Assembly (NCBI GenBank): GCA_964455905.1
Contig: CAYVYN010000005.1
Coordinates: forward strand, 1-64,000
Direction: 5' to 3'
From: CAIJXB01 sp964455905
GTDB lineage: Bacteria; Chlamydiota; Chlamydiia; Chlamydiales; Rhabdochlamydiaceae
DNA length: 64,000 bases
Shown: positions 27,552-36,482 of the stretch, one piece after another
How the letters are laid out: each line of letters begins with the position of its first letter
How positions within the stretch are numbered: position 1 is the first letter of the stretch
Notes under the pieces: generated by a model
Seen by the model: the letters and a program-made list of their open reading frames with translations, nothing else
Told to the model about the DNA's origin: nothing
Databases searched by the model: none
Translations under genes and position numbers: made by a program

Positions 27552-28657
27552 CTTCTCCCTTAGAAAACATCACCAAACTCTGCAACCTATACAACAACCC
27601 ACAAAACACCTTTAAAACAGTCCATGTCGCAGGAACTAACGGCAAAGGCTCCGTGTGTACTAAAATTGCAAAAGCACTGGAAATCGAAGGCTACAAAGTA
27701 GGGCTGTATACATCACCTCACATCAAACATTTTCACGAAAGAATCCAAATCAACGGAAAAATGATTTCCGAAGAAGACCTCAAAAATCTTACAGAAGAAA
27801 CCAAGGAAAAAACAAAAAACGCAACATTCTTTGAAATCGCAACACTTTTAGCTTTTCTTTACTTCGCAAAAAATAAAGTAGATATTGCCGTAATAGAAAC
27901 AGGGCTAGGTGGCAGACTAGATGCAACAAATATAATCACCCCTTTAATTTCTGTAATTACCTCCATTGGCTACGATCACGTAGAACTTTTAGGACCCTCT
28001 TTAGAAAATATTGCCTTTGAAAAAGCCGGAATCATCAAAGAAAACACTCCTGTTATTTTAGGACCGGATGCCTATTATCCTTGCATGGAGCAAATCGCAA
28101 AAAACCACAAAAGCCCAATCTTTCACAACCAAAAACAATTCAAAGACTTTGATAAAGAAAACGAAGAAACAGCGCGAATTTCCCTAGAGATTTTATCTTT
28201 AAAAACGCCTATTTCTAAAGAATCTATTTTAGAAGGAATAAAAACCATCCCCTCTTGTCGTTTTCAAATTCACGAAAAAAATAAAAAAATTATATTAGAT
28301 GTTGCGCATAACATCCACGGACTTAAAAAACTCTATACGACACTACAGGCTTCATACGGGCAATATGATTATCGGTTCATCGTCGGATTCTCTAAAGGGA
28401 AAGACTTAAAAGCCTGCGCTGAATTTATTCAAAGCAAAGCTACGAATGTGCATATCGTTAGCGGACTACACCCGCGCCTAGCAACTACAGAAGAGATACA
28501 AAAGCACTTTTCTTTGCTAAAAGAAATACACATAGAAAAGAACATGAAGGAAGCTTTAAAAAACGCTCTAGAAGCTTCTAGAAAAGAAAAAGAAGTAGTT
28601 GTCATTACAGGGTCTTTCTTCATTATGGAAGAGGCTCTAGAAGCATTAAATAATTAA
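27548..28657 (+). CDS. folC: Folylpolyglutamate/dihydrofolate synthase FolC
   Basis: Mur-ligase-fold enzyme that adds glutamate to dihydropteroate or folates. The ATP site is VAGTNGKGSVCT (about 27-38), followed by YTSPHIKHFHERI, the metal block TGLGGRLDATN and GYDHVELLG, and the C-terminal ILDVAHNIHG. At 369 residues it is a little shorter than the E. coli enzyme (about 420). It is translationally coupled to rsmI and convergent with the CvfB-like gene 12 nt away. Confidence 0.93.
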   Translation: MTSPLENITKLCNLYNNPQNTFKTVHVAGTNGKGSVCTKIAKALEIEGYKVGLYTSPHIKHFHERIQINGKMISEEDLKNLTEETKEKTKNATFFEIATLLAFLYFAKNKVDIAVIETGLGGRLDATNIITPLISVITSIGYDHVELLGPSLENIAFEKAGIIKENTPVILGPDAYYPCMEQIAKNHKSPIFHNQKQFKDFDKENEETARISLEILSLKTPISKESILEGIKTIPSCRFQIHEKNKKIILDVAHNIHGLKKLYTTLQASYGQYDYRFIVGFSKGKDLKACAEFIQSKATNVHIVSGLHPRLATTEEIQKHFSLLKEIHIEKNMKEALKNALEASRKEKEVVVITGSFFIMEEALEALNN

Positions 28658-28669
28658 AAGTTTTTTAAG

Positions 28670-29521
28670 TTACAAGGATTGCTCTAGAGTAGAACATAAA
28701 ACTATACGGTCTGTCTCTATTTTGATCTTTCTCTGCTTATAGAGAGATCCTAAGCATTTCTTAAAGACTTTTTTACTCATTGATAATTTTTGAATAATTA
28801 GTTCTGGATCGCTTTTATCTGTTAAATATAAAACACCACCATTTTCTTCCAATTTCTTCAAAAAAAGATCGATAGAATCTATTACCTGAGCATAGCCTTT
28901 CTTTTGTAAAGAAACATCAATTTTTCCATCTGATCGGATTTTTTCAATGAATCCTTTAACCTTTTCCCCTTTTGAAAGCCTCTGAAAAACCTTATTAAAA
29001 AAAAGAAGACCTGTATAGGCATTGTTTATAATCACGCTATATCCAAGATCCGATTCCTCTCCCACTACAAGGTCCACTTCCTGGCCTTCTTTAACCGTAA
29101 TTTTTCGATTTCCAAACTCTTTAAGCTTAGCTGAAGCAAAAAGACGACGAGTACTTTCATCCAAACAAAGACATACAGTAACTAAATCCCCTTTTCGCAC
29201 CTTACCGTCTTGCTCTGCAAAAGGAAGAAACAGATCTTTTTCCAGCCCCCAGTCCAAAAAAGAACCAAATTTAGTCACATCTTTTACTTCCAACACAGCA
29301 AACTTACCTAGAAAAATTTTAGGATTACGAGTAGTTGCTACAATCCGATCTTCAGAGTCTGTGTAAAGAAATACGTCTATAGAGTCTCCCAACCTTACAT
29401 TTTTTGGAACATACTTGTTGGGAAGCAAAACTTCTTCCTCCCCATCAACATGCTTTAAAAAAACTCCATACATCGTCTTCTTAAAAAAACATAACGAATT
29501 CACTTCGCCTAAATAAAGCAT
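28670..29521 (-). CDS. CvfB-like S1 RNA-binding protein
   Basis: A 283-residue protein with the layout of CvfB/YitL: several S1-like OB-fold segments, then a C-terminal winged helix. Seen: VTKFGSFLDWGLEKDLFLPF (second S1 motif, about 83-102), the third S1 block KGFIEKIRSDGKIDVSLQ, and a C-terminal segment with KLSMSKKVFKKCLGSLYKQ resembling a winged HTH. In Firmicutes CvfB influences virulence-factor expression post-transcriptionally; the role in chlamydiae is unknown. The ATG lies at 29521; the gene is convergent with folC. Confidence 0.8.
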   Translation of the reverse strand: MLYLGEVNSLCFFKKTMYGVFLKHVDGEEEVLLPNKYVPKNVRLGDSIDVFLYTDSEDRIVATTRNPKIFLGKFAVLEVKDVTKFGSFLDWGLEKDLFLPFAEQDGKVRKGDLVTVCLCLDESTRRLFASAKLKEFGNRKITVKEGQEVDLVVGEESDLGYSVIINNAYTGLLFFNKVFQRLSKGEKVKGFIEKIRSDGKIDVSLQKKGYAQVIDSIDLFLKKLEENGGVLYLTDKSDPELIIQKLSMSKKVFKKCLGSLYKQRKIKIETDRIVLCSTLEQSL

Positions 29522-29726
29522 AAAACACCAAAATGAATAAAATTAAAAAAAACAGAATGCTGTAAACCGATTTAAAAGTAAAACGATAAAAATCAAATAC
29601 CACACAAAAACCAGCTCTTTTTAAAAAGAGATCTAATTAAAAAACTATTAGAAACAACTCATTTAATATTGATACGTATGAACAAGAAATAGTGCACTAT
29701 TTACGCACATTAAAAGACTAAAAATT

Positions 29727-29799
29727 TGCTGGCGAAAGGAATTGAACCCTCAACCGCCCGATTACAAGTCGGGTGCTCTACCAATTGAGCTACACCAGC
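29727..29799 (-). tRNA. tRNA-Thr (UGU), first copy
   Basis: A 73-nt cloverleaf with acceptor stem GCTGGTG / CGCCAGC, anticodon loop CTTGTAA giving TGT, and T-loop TTCAATT. No CCA encoded. It is identical over all 73 nt to a second copy at 47371-47443. Confidence 0.96.
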
Positions 29800-29814
29800 A
29801 TGGGAAGCATAGAC

Positions 29815-29843
29815 ATATAACAAAAAAACAATTTTTTCCACAA
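29815..29843 (-). promoter_or_regulatory. Promoter of tRNA-Thr (first copy)
   Basis: Minus-strand TTGTGG (29838-29843) and TTATAT (29815-29820) are separated by 17 nt, the -10 ending 15 nt before the tRNA. The same arrangement precedes the second tRNA-Thr copy, with recognisable similarity between the two promoter regions. Confidence 0.65.
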
Positions 29844-30015
29844 GGATCTTATAAAAAAATTCCGACAAAAAAAAACGTAAGTTTCCTATTTCCAACAATA
29901 GCAACAGGGGTTTAATTTTTTACTTAACAAGAAACTCAAATTAAAGATAAAAAAATCGACAAAAATATATAAAACATTCAATAATAGGTGTTAAATTTTT
30001 AACATTAGGTAATTA

Positions 30016-31155
30016 ATGAATTTATTATGGGCTTCCTACTCAGAAAAAAACAATACCGCTCCTATTACAGAGCTCCTTTATGGGGACAAGCCTTTCTATA
30101 AAAACAGCACCTACCAAAAAGACACAAAAACAGATTTTTTGAAAAAAGAATCTCTTACTCCCATCTACACATGGAATACTGAAACTAAAACAACGAGAGT
30201 TTTCAAAAAAATCCTATCTATCATTATTTTCCCCATAGGAATTTACCAAACTCTCCACTCTTTTATTGGAAAATTATTTTTACTACCCTCTTCAGGGCCA
30301 ACATTCCACGGATTAGAAGCTGATTATGCTAACAAAAAAAGAGCAACAATTTCTTTATTCGAAGATTGGAAATACAAACGTATTGCGGTTAAAGTAGACG
30401 GGTACACAATAGACGCTACGATTGTAGTGAAAGAATCGACAGCAACCAACAGAAGATGGCTATTAGCATCTAATGGAAATGCCGAATTCTATGAAAATAC
30501 GATACAAACAAATTTTGACCTGAAAGAAATTCTAAGTAAAGTGAACGGGAACGCAATTGTGTTTAATTATCCCGGAGTAGGCTGTAGCTCTGGTCCCCCC
30601 AATAGGAATGGGATGACAAAATCATACCTGGCCATGCTCAACTTTTTAGAAGATCAGGAAACTGGCATAGGGGCAAAAGAAATTATCGGATTTGGACACT
30701 CTATTGGTGCCGGCGTTCAAGGCGATGCATTAAGAGATCACAAACTAAAAAAAGACGTTAAATATGTATTTGTTAAAAAGGCAACTTTTTCAAACTTAGC
30801 TACAGAAGTTCATCATCTCACAAATTTTTGGCTATTTGGTTTTTTAGTTAAAATCTTCGGATGGAATATAGATTCCGTAGAATCCTCGAAAAAACTAGAG
30901 GTGCCTGAAATCATTCTACAAAGAGCGGATATAATGCAGCTCACAGAGCTCAATGACACAGAAAAACTTATTGACGATGGAATTATACCACCTAGTGCAT
31001 CACTAGCGAAGGCTTTATTAGAAGATACAGACTGCCCCAAAAAAAACAAAGTATTTATCGGCACGCCAGAACGCCATAATGAATATCTAAAAAACACTTC
31101 ATTTTTAATAAAAAAAATCAACGAATTGTTAGATAGCCAATCCCTCAGGACTTAA
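30016..31155 (+). CDS. CHLPS/DUF818-type alpha/beta hydrolase-like protein
   Basis: A 379-residue protein resembling the chlamydial 'CHLPS 43 kDa protein' family (DUF818), known mainly from Chlamydiota. A hydrophobic segment lies at about 65-95 (KILSIIIFPIGIYQTL). The C-terminal half looks like an alpha/beta hydrolase: a nucleophile elbow GFGHSIGAG (GxSxG, about 232-240) preceded by NYPGVGCSSG, and a late His (about 354, in PERHNEYLK) that could complete a catalytic triad. Function is unknown; host-membrane association is possible. It is the first gene of the accessory stretch that follows tRNA-Thr. Confidence 0.75.
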   Translation: MNLLWASYSEKNNTAPITELLYGDKPFYKNSTYQKDTKTDFLKKESLTPIYTWNTETKTTRVFKKILSIIIFPIGIYQTLHSFIGKLFLLPSSGPTFHGLEADYANKKRATISLFEDWKYKRIAVKVDGYTIDATIVVKESTATNRRWLLASNGNAEFYENTIQTNFDLKEILSKVNGNAIVFNYPGVGCSSGPPNRNGMTKSYLAMLNFLEDQETGIGAKEIIGFGHSIGAGVQGDALRDHKLKKDVKYVFVKKATFSNLATEVHHLTNFWLFGFLVKIFGWNIDSVESSKKLEVPEIILQRADIMQLTELNDTEKLIDDGIIPPSASLAKALLEDTDCPKKNKVFIGTPERHNEYLKNTSFLIKKINELLDSQSLRT

Positions 31156-31246
31156 AAAATTTTCAAAGCGACTTGTAGGGACATTTATCCATCCCCTATA
31201 TTTTCGCCTTAAAACTTATTAGCAATAAAAAAACAAGGATTCGAAA

Positions 31247-32092
31247 ATGAATACAATCTATCACCTTAAAAATTTAAGCAAGAGAGAGATCTCTGAGCAC
31301 TTCCTAAAAGAAGCCTCCAAAGCTTGTGACAACAACTCCAAGCTTGCATGGATGAATAGCTATATTCAACAAGGAGGATTCATTCCCCTCAAAAATGAGG
31401 GAGGCAAACCACTTAATGTTTCAGCCATTTTAAGAGAAAACCGAACTAAAACAGCACACGCATACTCTCTAAGTCCATCTACAATCAATGAAATTTCACA
31501 AAAAACGCTAAACTGGATTGAAAAAAAGAAAACAATCCCAGGGATAGCGATCGATTTAGGTGGAGGAAATAGCACGCTTGCCCTAATGCTACTTAAAAAA
31601 AACTGGAAAGTAATCGTAGTTGATCCTTCAGAGCAAGGATTACATCTTTTATCAATGAGAGCCCATGCGTTAGGACTAGGGTCTATAGCCAAAACAAACC
31701 TCATTCTGACAGCTAAAAAAATGGAAGACTACACTTTCCCTTCGAACATAGACTTTATTTCCGCTCAAGACTCTCTACCTTATTGTGATGCAAGCAAACT
31801 AGTTTCTGTTTGGGACAAAATTCACCATTCTTTGATAGAAGGAGGCTACTTCACAGCTAGTGTTTTCAATAACTGTTCCTACGACAATCCTATCTCAGAC
31901 TCTGAGGGAGAACTTAAACGAATTTTAGATGACAGTAATCCTCATCCAAGAAAAGAAATCCTAAATAGAGTATCTCTAGGAGCTTGGATGACATCCCCCT
32001 CCATCGTCTATTCCTTACTCCAAAATAGCGGATATAAAGTAGACTACTTCAGCTTGGATAGCGTAGTTATTGAATTTACAGGTCGCAAATAA
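31247..32092 (+). CDS. Class I SAM-dependent methyltransferase
   Basis: A 281-residue Rossmann-fold methyltransferase. Motif I is AIDLGGGNSTLALMLL (about 103-118), followed by the acidic end of strand 2 in VIVVDPSEQG and motif IV around DFISAQDSLPY, then HHSLIEGGYFTASVFN. Nothing fixes the substrate. AAGGA lies 7-8 nt before the ATG. An N-terminal helical region of about 90 residues precedes the catalytic domain. Its neighbours are all accessory proteins, so it may act on a small molecule or a host-directed target, but that is a guess. Confidence 0.75.
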   Translation: MNTIYHLKNLSKREISEHFLKEASKACDNNSKLAWMNSYIQQGGFIPLKNEGGKPLNVSAILRENRTKTAHAYSLSPSTINEISQKTLNWIEKKKTIPGIAIDLGGGNSTLALMLLKKNWKVIVVDPSEQGLHLLSMRAHALGLGSIAKTNLILTAKKMEDYTFPSNIDFISAQDSLPYCDASKLVSVWDKIHHSLIEGGYFTASVFNNCSYDNPISDSEGELKRILDDSNPHPRKEILNRVSLGAWMTSPSIVYSLLQNSGYKVDYFSLDSVVIEFTGRK

Positions 32093-32541
32093 AACGGGTG
32101 ACCTTAAAAATCTAAAAACTCTTTTTTGCTATTTGTAGTTATTTAGCTAAATGACTCCTGTGTTTTTTTTAAAAGAGCACGTTTTAAAATTGGTGGGGCA
32201 GCTCCCCCTCATGGGAGCTTCTTCTACTTTCTCATAGAGGCTCAACGTCTTAGACTTCCTTCTATCAAAAAATATTCCCACGCATCTAGATGGCTTTTTT
32301 TGACGTTTCCCAAGACGTGAAATAACATTTATTTTACATTTTCTACATATCAATACACACCCAAAACTAAAAAACTTTATAATAAATTAACATTGATTTA
32401 TTAAAATAACATAAAAGGACAGTGCTATCTAATCGCTAAAAGATGCATTTGATAACAAATTAGAATAATTAGAGCACTAAAAAACATCCAATATATTGGT
32501 GTTTATTAATGCTTTTTATTTATTTACAACAAGGTGGTTTT
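32093..32541. other. 449-bp intergenic region with one hairpin
   Basis: No gene is supported. A 7-bp perfect stem (32200-32206 / 32213-32219, AGCTCCC / GGGAGCT) followed by a T-rich tract could terminate the methyltransferase transcript, though it lies over 100 nt past the stop. The remainder is AT-rich and presumably carries the promoter of the repeat-protein gene. Confidence 0.4.
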
Positions 32542-34695
32542 ATGAAAATAACAAATGCGTGTGAACAATATTTTAATGCTTACCAAGAACTAAGTAATTG
32601 GAAAAACAACGATAAATGGACCAATCTAGGGCTTGCAATTGAAGTACTCTCTTATTTTACTATTGTTGCTCCATTAATTGTTGTAGCTACTTATGCAACA
32701 ATTAACCTAACAGGACGAATCACATCAAAAGATGAACTCTCAGATTTAGACTTTAAAATCTCTTCGACATTTAAAAAACACAACACTAAATCATTTTTTT
32801 GCACGAGAATGCTTTCCTTAAATGACTTATCAAAATTAAACCCAACAGACCCAAAAAAAGCGTTACAAGAGTTGAATCTCAGAAATCTTAATGCATTTAT
32901 AGATACTTTAGGTGGCGTTGATAACTTCCTTGAAAAGCTTAAGAAAGCTGATCCGAATATTCTAACTCTTGTATCTTTACTGGATGCCGAATCGGATCCT
33001 ATTACACTAAAATATGCTTTATTAAGTGAATCTGAAGTTGGAGCTCTCCCATTAAAGGAATTATCTCTCCCCATGCAAGAACTTCATGCTACCATTTTAA
33101 AAGCTCAATTAGACAAGCTTCCAAAAACTGATCACGATGAGTTATCTCCAGTAGATGAGATATCAACTCTTACTTTAAGTACAGTTAATTCTGTCGCATT
33201 AACAAAAGATCAAATCGACAATTTAATAAATTCTTACGGAGAACTTATTATTAGATTTATGCCAGAAAAACAAATACAAGACTTCATTATTAACAATGAG
33301 AAAATGAATAATCTCAGCCCCAAATTATATAATGCTCTTTTCGCTTCTCTAGATGAGGCTGTAAACAAAATGCGTTTTAGCTTCCTTTCCGAATATAGAG
33401 TAAACGAAATTATGCTAAAGTTTACAGGGAAACCTGTAGATTTACTTTCTAAAGAGCAAGAAAAACATTTCTTTTCCAAGCTAGAAGCTAAGGATGTCGA
33501 TATCAATCTCTATGGAACACTATTCCACTCTGGTTACACAAAGGGCGCAGCAAGATTTAAGCTAATCCCTAACGAAGAAGCTACGAAATTTATGCTAAAA
33601 CTTAAAGGGAATCCTGTACGTTTACTTTCTAAAGAGCAAGAAAACCACTTCTTTTCCAAGCTAGAAGCTAAGGATATCGGTAGCAATCTCTATGACACAC
33701 TATTCAGCTCTGGTTACATAGAGGGCGCAGCAAGATTTAAGCTAATTCCTAACGAAGAAGCTACGAAATTTATGGTAAGCTTTAAAGGGAAACCTGTAGA
33801 TTTACTTTCTAAAGAGCAAGAAAAACATTTCTTTTCCAAGCTAGAAGCTAAGGATGTCGATAGCAATCTCTATGATAGAGTATTCCTATATGATTACACA
33901 AAGGGCACAGCAAGATTTCAGCTAATCCCTAACGAAGAAGCTACGAAACTTATGCTAAGATTTAAAGGGAAACCTGTAGATTTACTTTCTAAAGAGCAAG
34001 AAAAACATTTCTTTTCCAAGCTAGAAGCTAAGGATGTCGATAGCAATCTCTATGATAGAGTATTCCTATATGATTACACAAAGGGCACAGCAAGATTTCA
34101 GCTAATCCCTAACGAAGAAGCAGCGAAATTTATGCTAAGATTTAAGGGGGAGCCTGTAGATTTACTTTCTAAAGAGCAAGAAAAACATTTCTTTTCCAAT
34201 CTAGAAGCTAAGGATGTCGATAGCAATCTCTATCGAACACTATTCCGCTATAGTTACACAAAGGGCGCAGCAAGATTTCAGCTAATCCCTAACGAAGAAG
34301 CTACGAAACTTATGCTAACGTTTAAAGGGGAGCCTCTAGATTTACTTTCTAAAGAGCAAGAAAACCACTTCTTTTCCAAGCTAGAAGCTAAGGATGTGGA
34401 TGGCAATCTCTATCGAACACTATTCTCTTCTAGTGGAACAAAAGGCGCGGCAAGATTTCAGCTAATCCCTAACGAAGAAGCTACGAAACTTATGCTAACG
34501 TTTAAAGGGGAGCCTCTAGATTTACTTTCTAAAGAGCAAGAAAACCACTTCTTTTCCAAGCTAGAAGCTAAGGATGTGGATGGCAATCTCTATCGAACAC
34601 TATTCTCTTCTAGTGGAACAAAGGGCGCGGCAAGATTTCAATTGTTATCTCCAGGTGTTCAAAATCTTATCCTCAATAAGTTCATTCATTTCTAG
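32542..34695 (+). CDS. Tandem 60-residue-repeat protein (candidate host-interaction protein)
   Basis: A 717-residue protein that I cannot assign to a named family. The ATG at 32542 follows AAGGTGG; an upstream in-frame ATG at 32509 has no such site. A strong hydrophobic segment lies at about residues 30-60, then a helical region of about 230 residues. From residue about 294 to 703 the protein consists of seven units of 60 residues built around the constant cores LLSKEQE-HFFSKLEAKD and ARF-LIPNEEATK. Sequence varies mainly in a 15-residue window between the cores (after EAKD). A more degenerate eighth unit may precede the array. It is a surface or type III-exported candidate by architecture only. 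Confidence 0.78.
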   Translation: MKITNACEQYFNAYQELSNWKNNDKWTNLGLAIEVLSYFTIVAPLIVVATYATINLTGRITSKDELSDLDFKISSTFKKHNTKSFFCTRMLSLNDLSKLNPTDPKKALQELNLRNLNAFIDTLGGVDNFLEKLKKADPNILTLVSLLDAESDPITLKYALLSESEVGALPLKELSLPMQELHATILKAQLDKLPKTDHDELSPVDEISTLTLSTVNSVALTKDQIDNLINSYGELIIRFMPEKQIQDFIINNEKMNNLSPKLYNALFASLDEAVNKMRFSFLSEYRVNEIMLKFTGKPVDLLSKEQEKHFFSKLEAKDVDINLYGTLFHSGYTKGAARFKLIPNEEATKFMLKLKGNPVRLLSKEQENHFFSKLEAKDIGSNLYDTLFSSGYIEGAARFKLIPNEEATKFMVSFKGKPVDLLSKEQEKHFFSKLEAKDVDSNLYDRVFLYDYTKGTARFQLIPNEEATKLMLRFKGKPVDLLSKEQEKHFFSKLEAKDVDSNLYDRVFLYDYTKGTARFQLIPNEEAAKFMLRFKGEPVDLLSKEQEKHFFSNLEAKDVDSNLYRTLFRYSYTKGAARFQLIPNEEATKLMLTFKGEPLDLLSKEQENHFFSKLEAKDVDGNLYRTLFSSSGTKGAARFQLIPNEEATKLMLTFKGEPLDLLSKEQENHFFSKLEAKDVDGNLYRTLFSSSGTKGAARFQLLSPGVQNLILNKFIHF
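33421..34650 (+). repeat. Seven tandem 180-bp repeats within the repeat-protein gene
   Basis: Units start at 33421, 33601, 33781, 33961, 34141, 34321 and 34501, exactly 180 bp apart, the last truncated. Units 3 and 4 differ at only three bases, and units 6 and 7 at only one base before the array ends, indicating recent duplications. The in-phase length keeps the reading frame whatever the copy number. Confidence 0.95.
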
Positions 34696-34945
34696 CTTAA
34701 TTTCACAGCACACCTAAAGCGTCCCATTCACGCTAGAACTTTGTGCCATATGACCACAGAGTTCTAGGTGATCATCAAACTTCACTGAAACCTTTTTGAT
34801 TCTCTTATTTTCACGCAAAAAAACAATCTCTTTTGCCTTAAACGTTGCACAAGCATCTGCTCCCTATCAATAAAACATCAATTTGCCCTATTAACTCTAC
34901 CTAATTAATAAAAGACACACCCAGCTTCATTCAAACATCTAGATC
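34696..34945. other. Non-coding stretch with a possible decayed reading frame
   Basis: No intact gene. On the minus strand a 49-codon open stretch (34714-34863) lacks a start codon context and a recognisable product. With the ankyrin remnant that follows, this suggests a zone of gene decay. Confidence 0.35.
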
Positions 34946-35077
34946 GAATTACTATTAGAAAATGGTGCTGATATAAATTCCCATGATTGTTGGGGTCGAA
35001 GTGCTTTGTTTTTTGCTCAAAAAACAAAAAACACAGAAATAGAAGACTTACTCAAAAATAAAGGAGCTCAATTATGA
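34946..35077 (+). pseudogene. Ankyrin-repeat gene remnant
   Basis: A 43-codon open stretch encodes a clear ankyrin repeat and a half: LLLENGADIN, then WGRSALFFAQ, NTEIEDLL and KNKGAQL before a TGA. An in-frame TAG lies three bases upstream and there is no start codon, so only the C-terminal end of an ankyrin protein is left. Its TGA overlaps the ATG of the LicD-like gene (ATGA), which implies that the lost ankyrin gene was once translationally coupled to it. Confidence 0.7.
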
Positions 35078-36132
35078 GGTCCTTAGCTAAGGCTATAACA
35101 TGTATAGGACTGTTTATCTACCCAACGCTTATATCTGCACAAAATCCGATAGAATCTTCTTCTCTAAAAAAAACAAGAACTGGTCGTCTGCTTGTTAATA
35201 TAGAAGAAACAAGCTCATTTTCTACTGAAAAATTTGCAACAGCTATTGGTGCAAAAATCATACAAATTGACAAAAGAAATCCTTTTAAGGATTTCCCCCT
35301 GAATTTCTTAGACTATGAATTAGTTACGATTTCGCCTTCTGCAGAAAAAAATGTTTTACTTGAACTCGCCTCACAATTTGGGTATCGATTGCTGTCTTTA
35401 TCAGAAGAAACCTTACAAGAAGCTATCGACAAGACTCTCTCTGTTTTAGAAAACACTCCAAAGTATTCTAGCGAGCTTTCTTATATGTCAAATGAAGAAC
35501 TTGAGAAACTTTACAGCTTAATGGAAAAGGTTGATCTCGTTTTTAAAAAACACAACATTACTTATTGGGCTACTGGAGGAACCTTATTAGGAGCTATTCG
35601 ATACCAAGGGATCATGCCTTGGGATGATGACTTAGATATTTGCATCTTAGATACCGACGAAGAAAAGCTTAAAAATATTAAACAGGACCTTGATTCCCTA
35701 GGTCTTAGCATATTTAAAAAAGATATATATAAAAGATCTTTTAAAGACGGAACTCCCATTTATAAAGGGAATGCTCTTCGTCAGTACACCTACCCCTTTT
35801 TAGATATTTTCATCATGTCTTTAGAAAAAAAAAGAGAAAGCAAGGATCTTTATACGCATAAAGCTCCCTATTTTTATTGTAAATATGGTAGTGAAGATGC
35901 ATTCACTTATTCACAAATAAGTAATATTTCTTATCTTCCTTTTGGTCCATTAATGATACCCGTAGCACATGGGGCTGAAGATTTTTTAAATCGAAACTAT
36001 GGGACACCGAACTATCCAAATCTTTGGAAGTTCTACGCCAAAGAAGGTTCCTATTCTCATAAACTAGAAAGGCCATCTTCTACAATGGGCTCTGCTTTTG
36101 TGCTAATAGATAGTTTCTCTATAGATGATTAA
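35074..36132 (+). CDS. Exported LicD-family nucleotidyltransferase-fold protein
   Basis: A 352-residue protein with an N-terminal signal peptide (about 1-22, ending LISAQ) and a C-terminal LicD domain (DUF/nucleotidyltransferase fold related to phosphocholine transferases and fukutin). The core GGTLLGAIRYQG...PWDDDLDI (about 167-190) includes the Gly-Gly/Ser-like loop and the metal-binding acidic cluster. A separate N-terminal segment (about 25-130) is unassigned. AAGGAG lies 6 nt upstream. LicD enzymes normally work in the cytoplasm with CDP-choline; a Sec-exported one is unusual and might act on surface glycans or be released to the host. It is flanked by gene remnants. Confidence 0.82.
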   Translation: MRSLAKAITCIGLFIYPTLISAQNPIESSSLKKTRTGRLLVNIEETSSFSTEKFATAIGAKIIQIDKRNPFKDFPLNFLDYELVTISPSAEKNVLLELASQFGYRLLSLSEETLQEAIDKTLSVLENTPKYSSELSYMSNEELEKLYSLMEKVDLVFKKHNITYWATGGTLLGAIRYQGIMPWDDDLDICILDTDEEKLKNIKQDLDSLGLSIFKKDIYKRSFKDGTPIYKGNALRQYTYPFLDIFIMSLEKKRESKDLYTHKAPYFYCKYGSEDAFTYSQISNISYLPFGPLMIPVAHGAEDFLNRNYGTPNYPNLWKFYAKEGSYSHKLERPSSTMGSAFVLIDSFSIDD

Positions 36133-36306
36133 AGGGGAATAATTTTATATAGGTACCTTTGAATTCTTAAAAAGCCGAATGTACGCAATATACAACTTAC
36201 TTATTCCCTCCCATTCTTCAAAGATCTGACTTTAGCTGCTCTTTTCTAATCCCCCCTAGTTAGAAAAACTAATCTTTGTTTCTACAGAACAATCAGGAAA
36301 GGGGAA

Positions 36307-36468
36307 ACATTTTTAGACAAATACAGGAAATCAAAATCTGTTTCTTTGGAAAAATTAGCAAAAGATGATATTCCTAAGTATGGAAAAGCTAGTATAGCCC
36401 TTAGAGAAGCGCATTAAAGCGAAGGGCTTTCTCAAAAAAAGCTATTAATATTGATTTTGAACGTTTAA
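36307..36468 (+). pseudogene. Possible remnant of an XRE/HTH (antitoxin-like) gene
   Basis: Within a 350-bp gap without a gene (36133-36482), one frame encodes KSVSLEKLAKDDIPKYG then ASIALREAH, a TAA, and SEGLSQKKL, resembling the start of a lambda-repressor-type HTH (ALR-AR-xx-GLSQKEL) broken by one stop. There is no start codon context. Weak evidence from a short match; the rest of the gap shows nothing. Confidence 0.4.
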
Positions 36469-36482
36469 CAAATACAACTTAG

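Noticed and set aside
32147..32353. Minus-strand 68-codon open frame in the gap before the repeat-protein gene
   Set aside because: No ribosome site, no recognisable product, and it overlaps a hairpin; likely chance.
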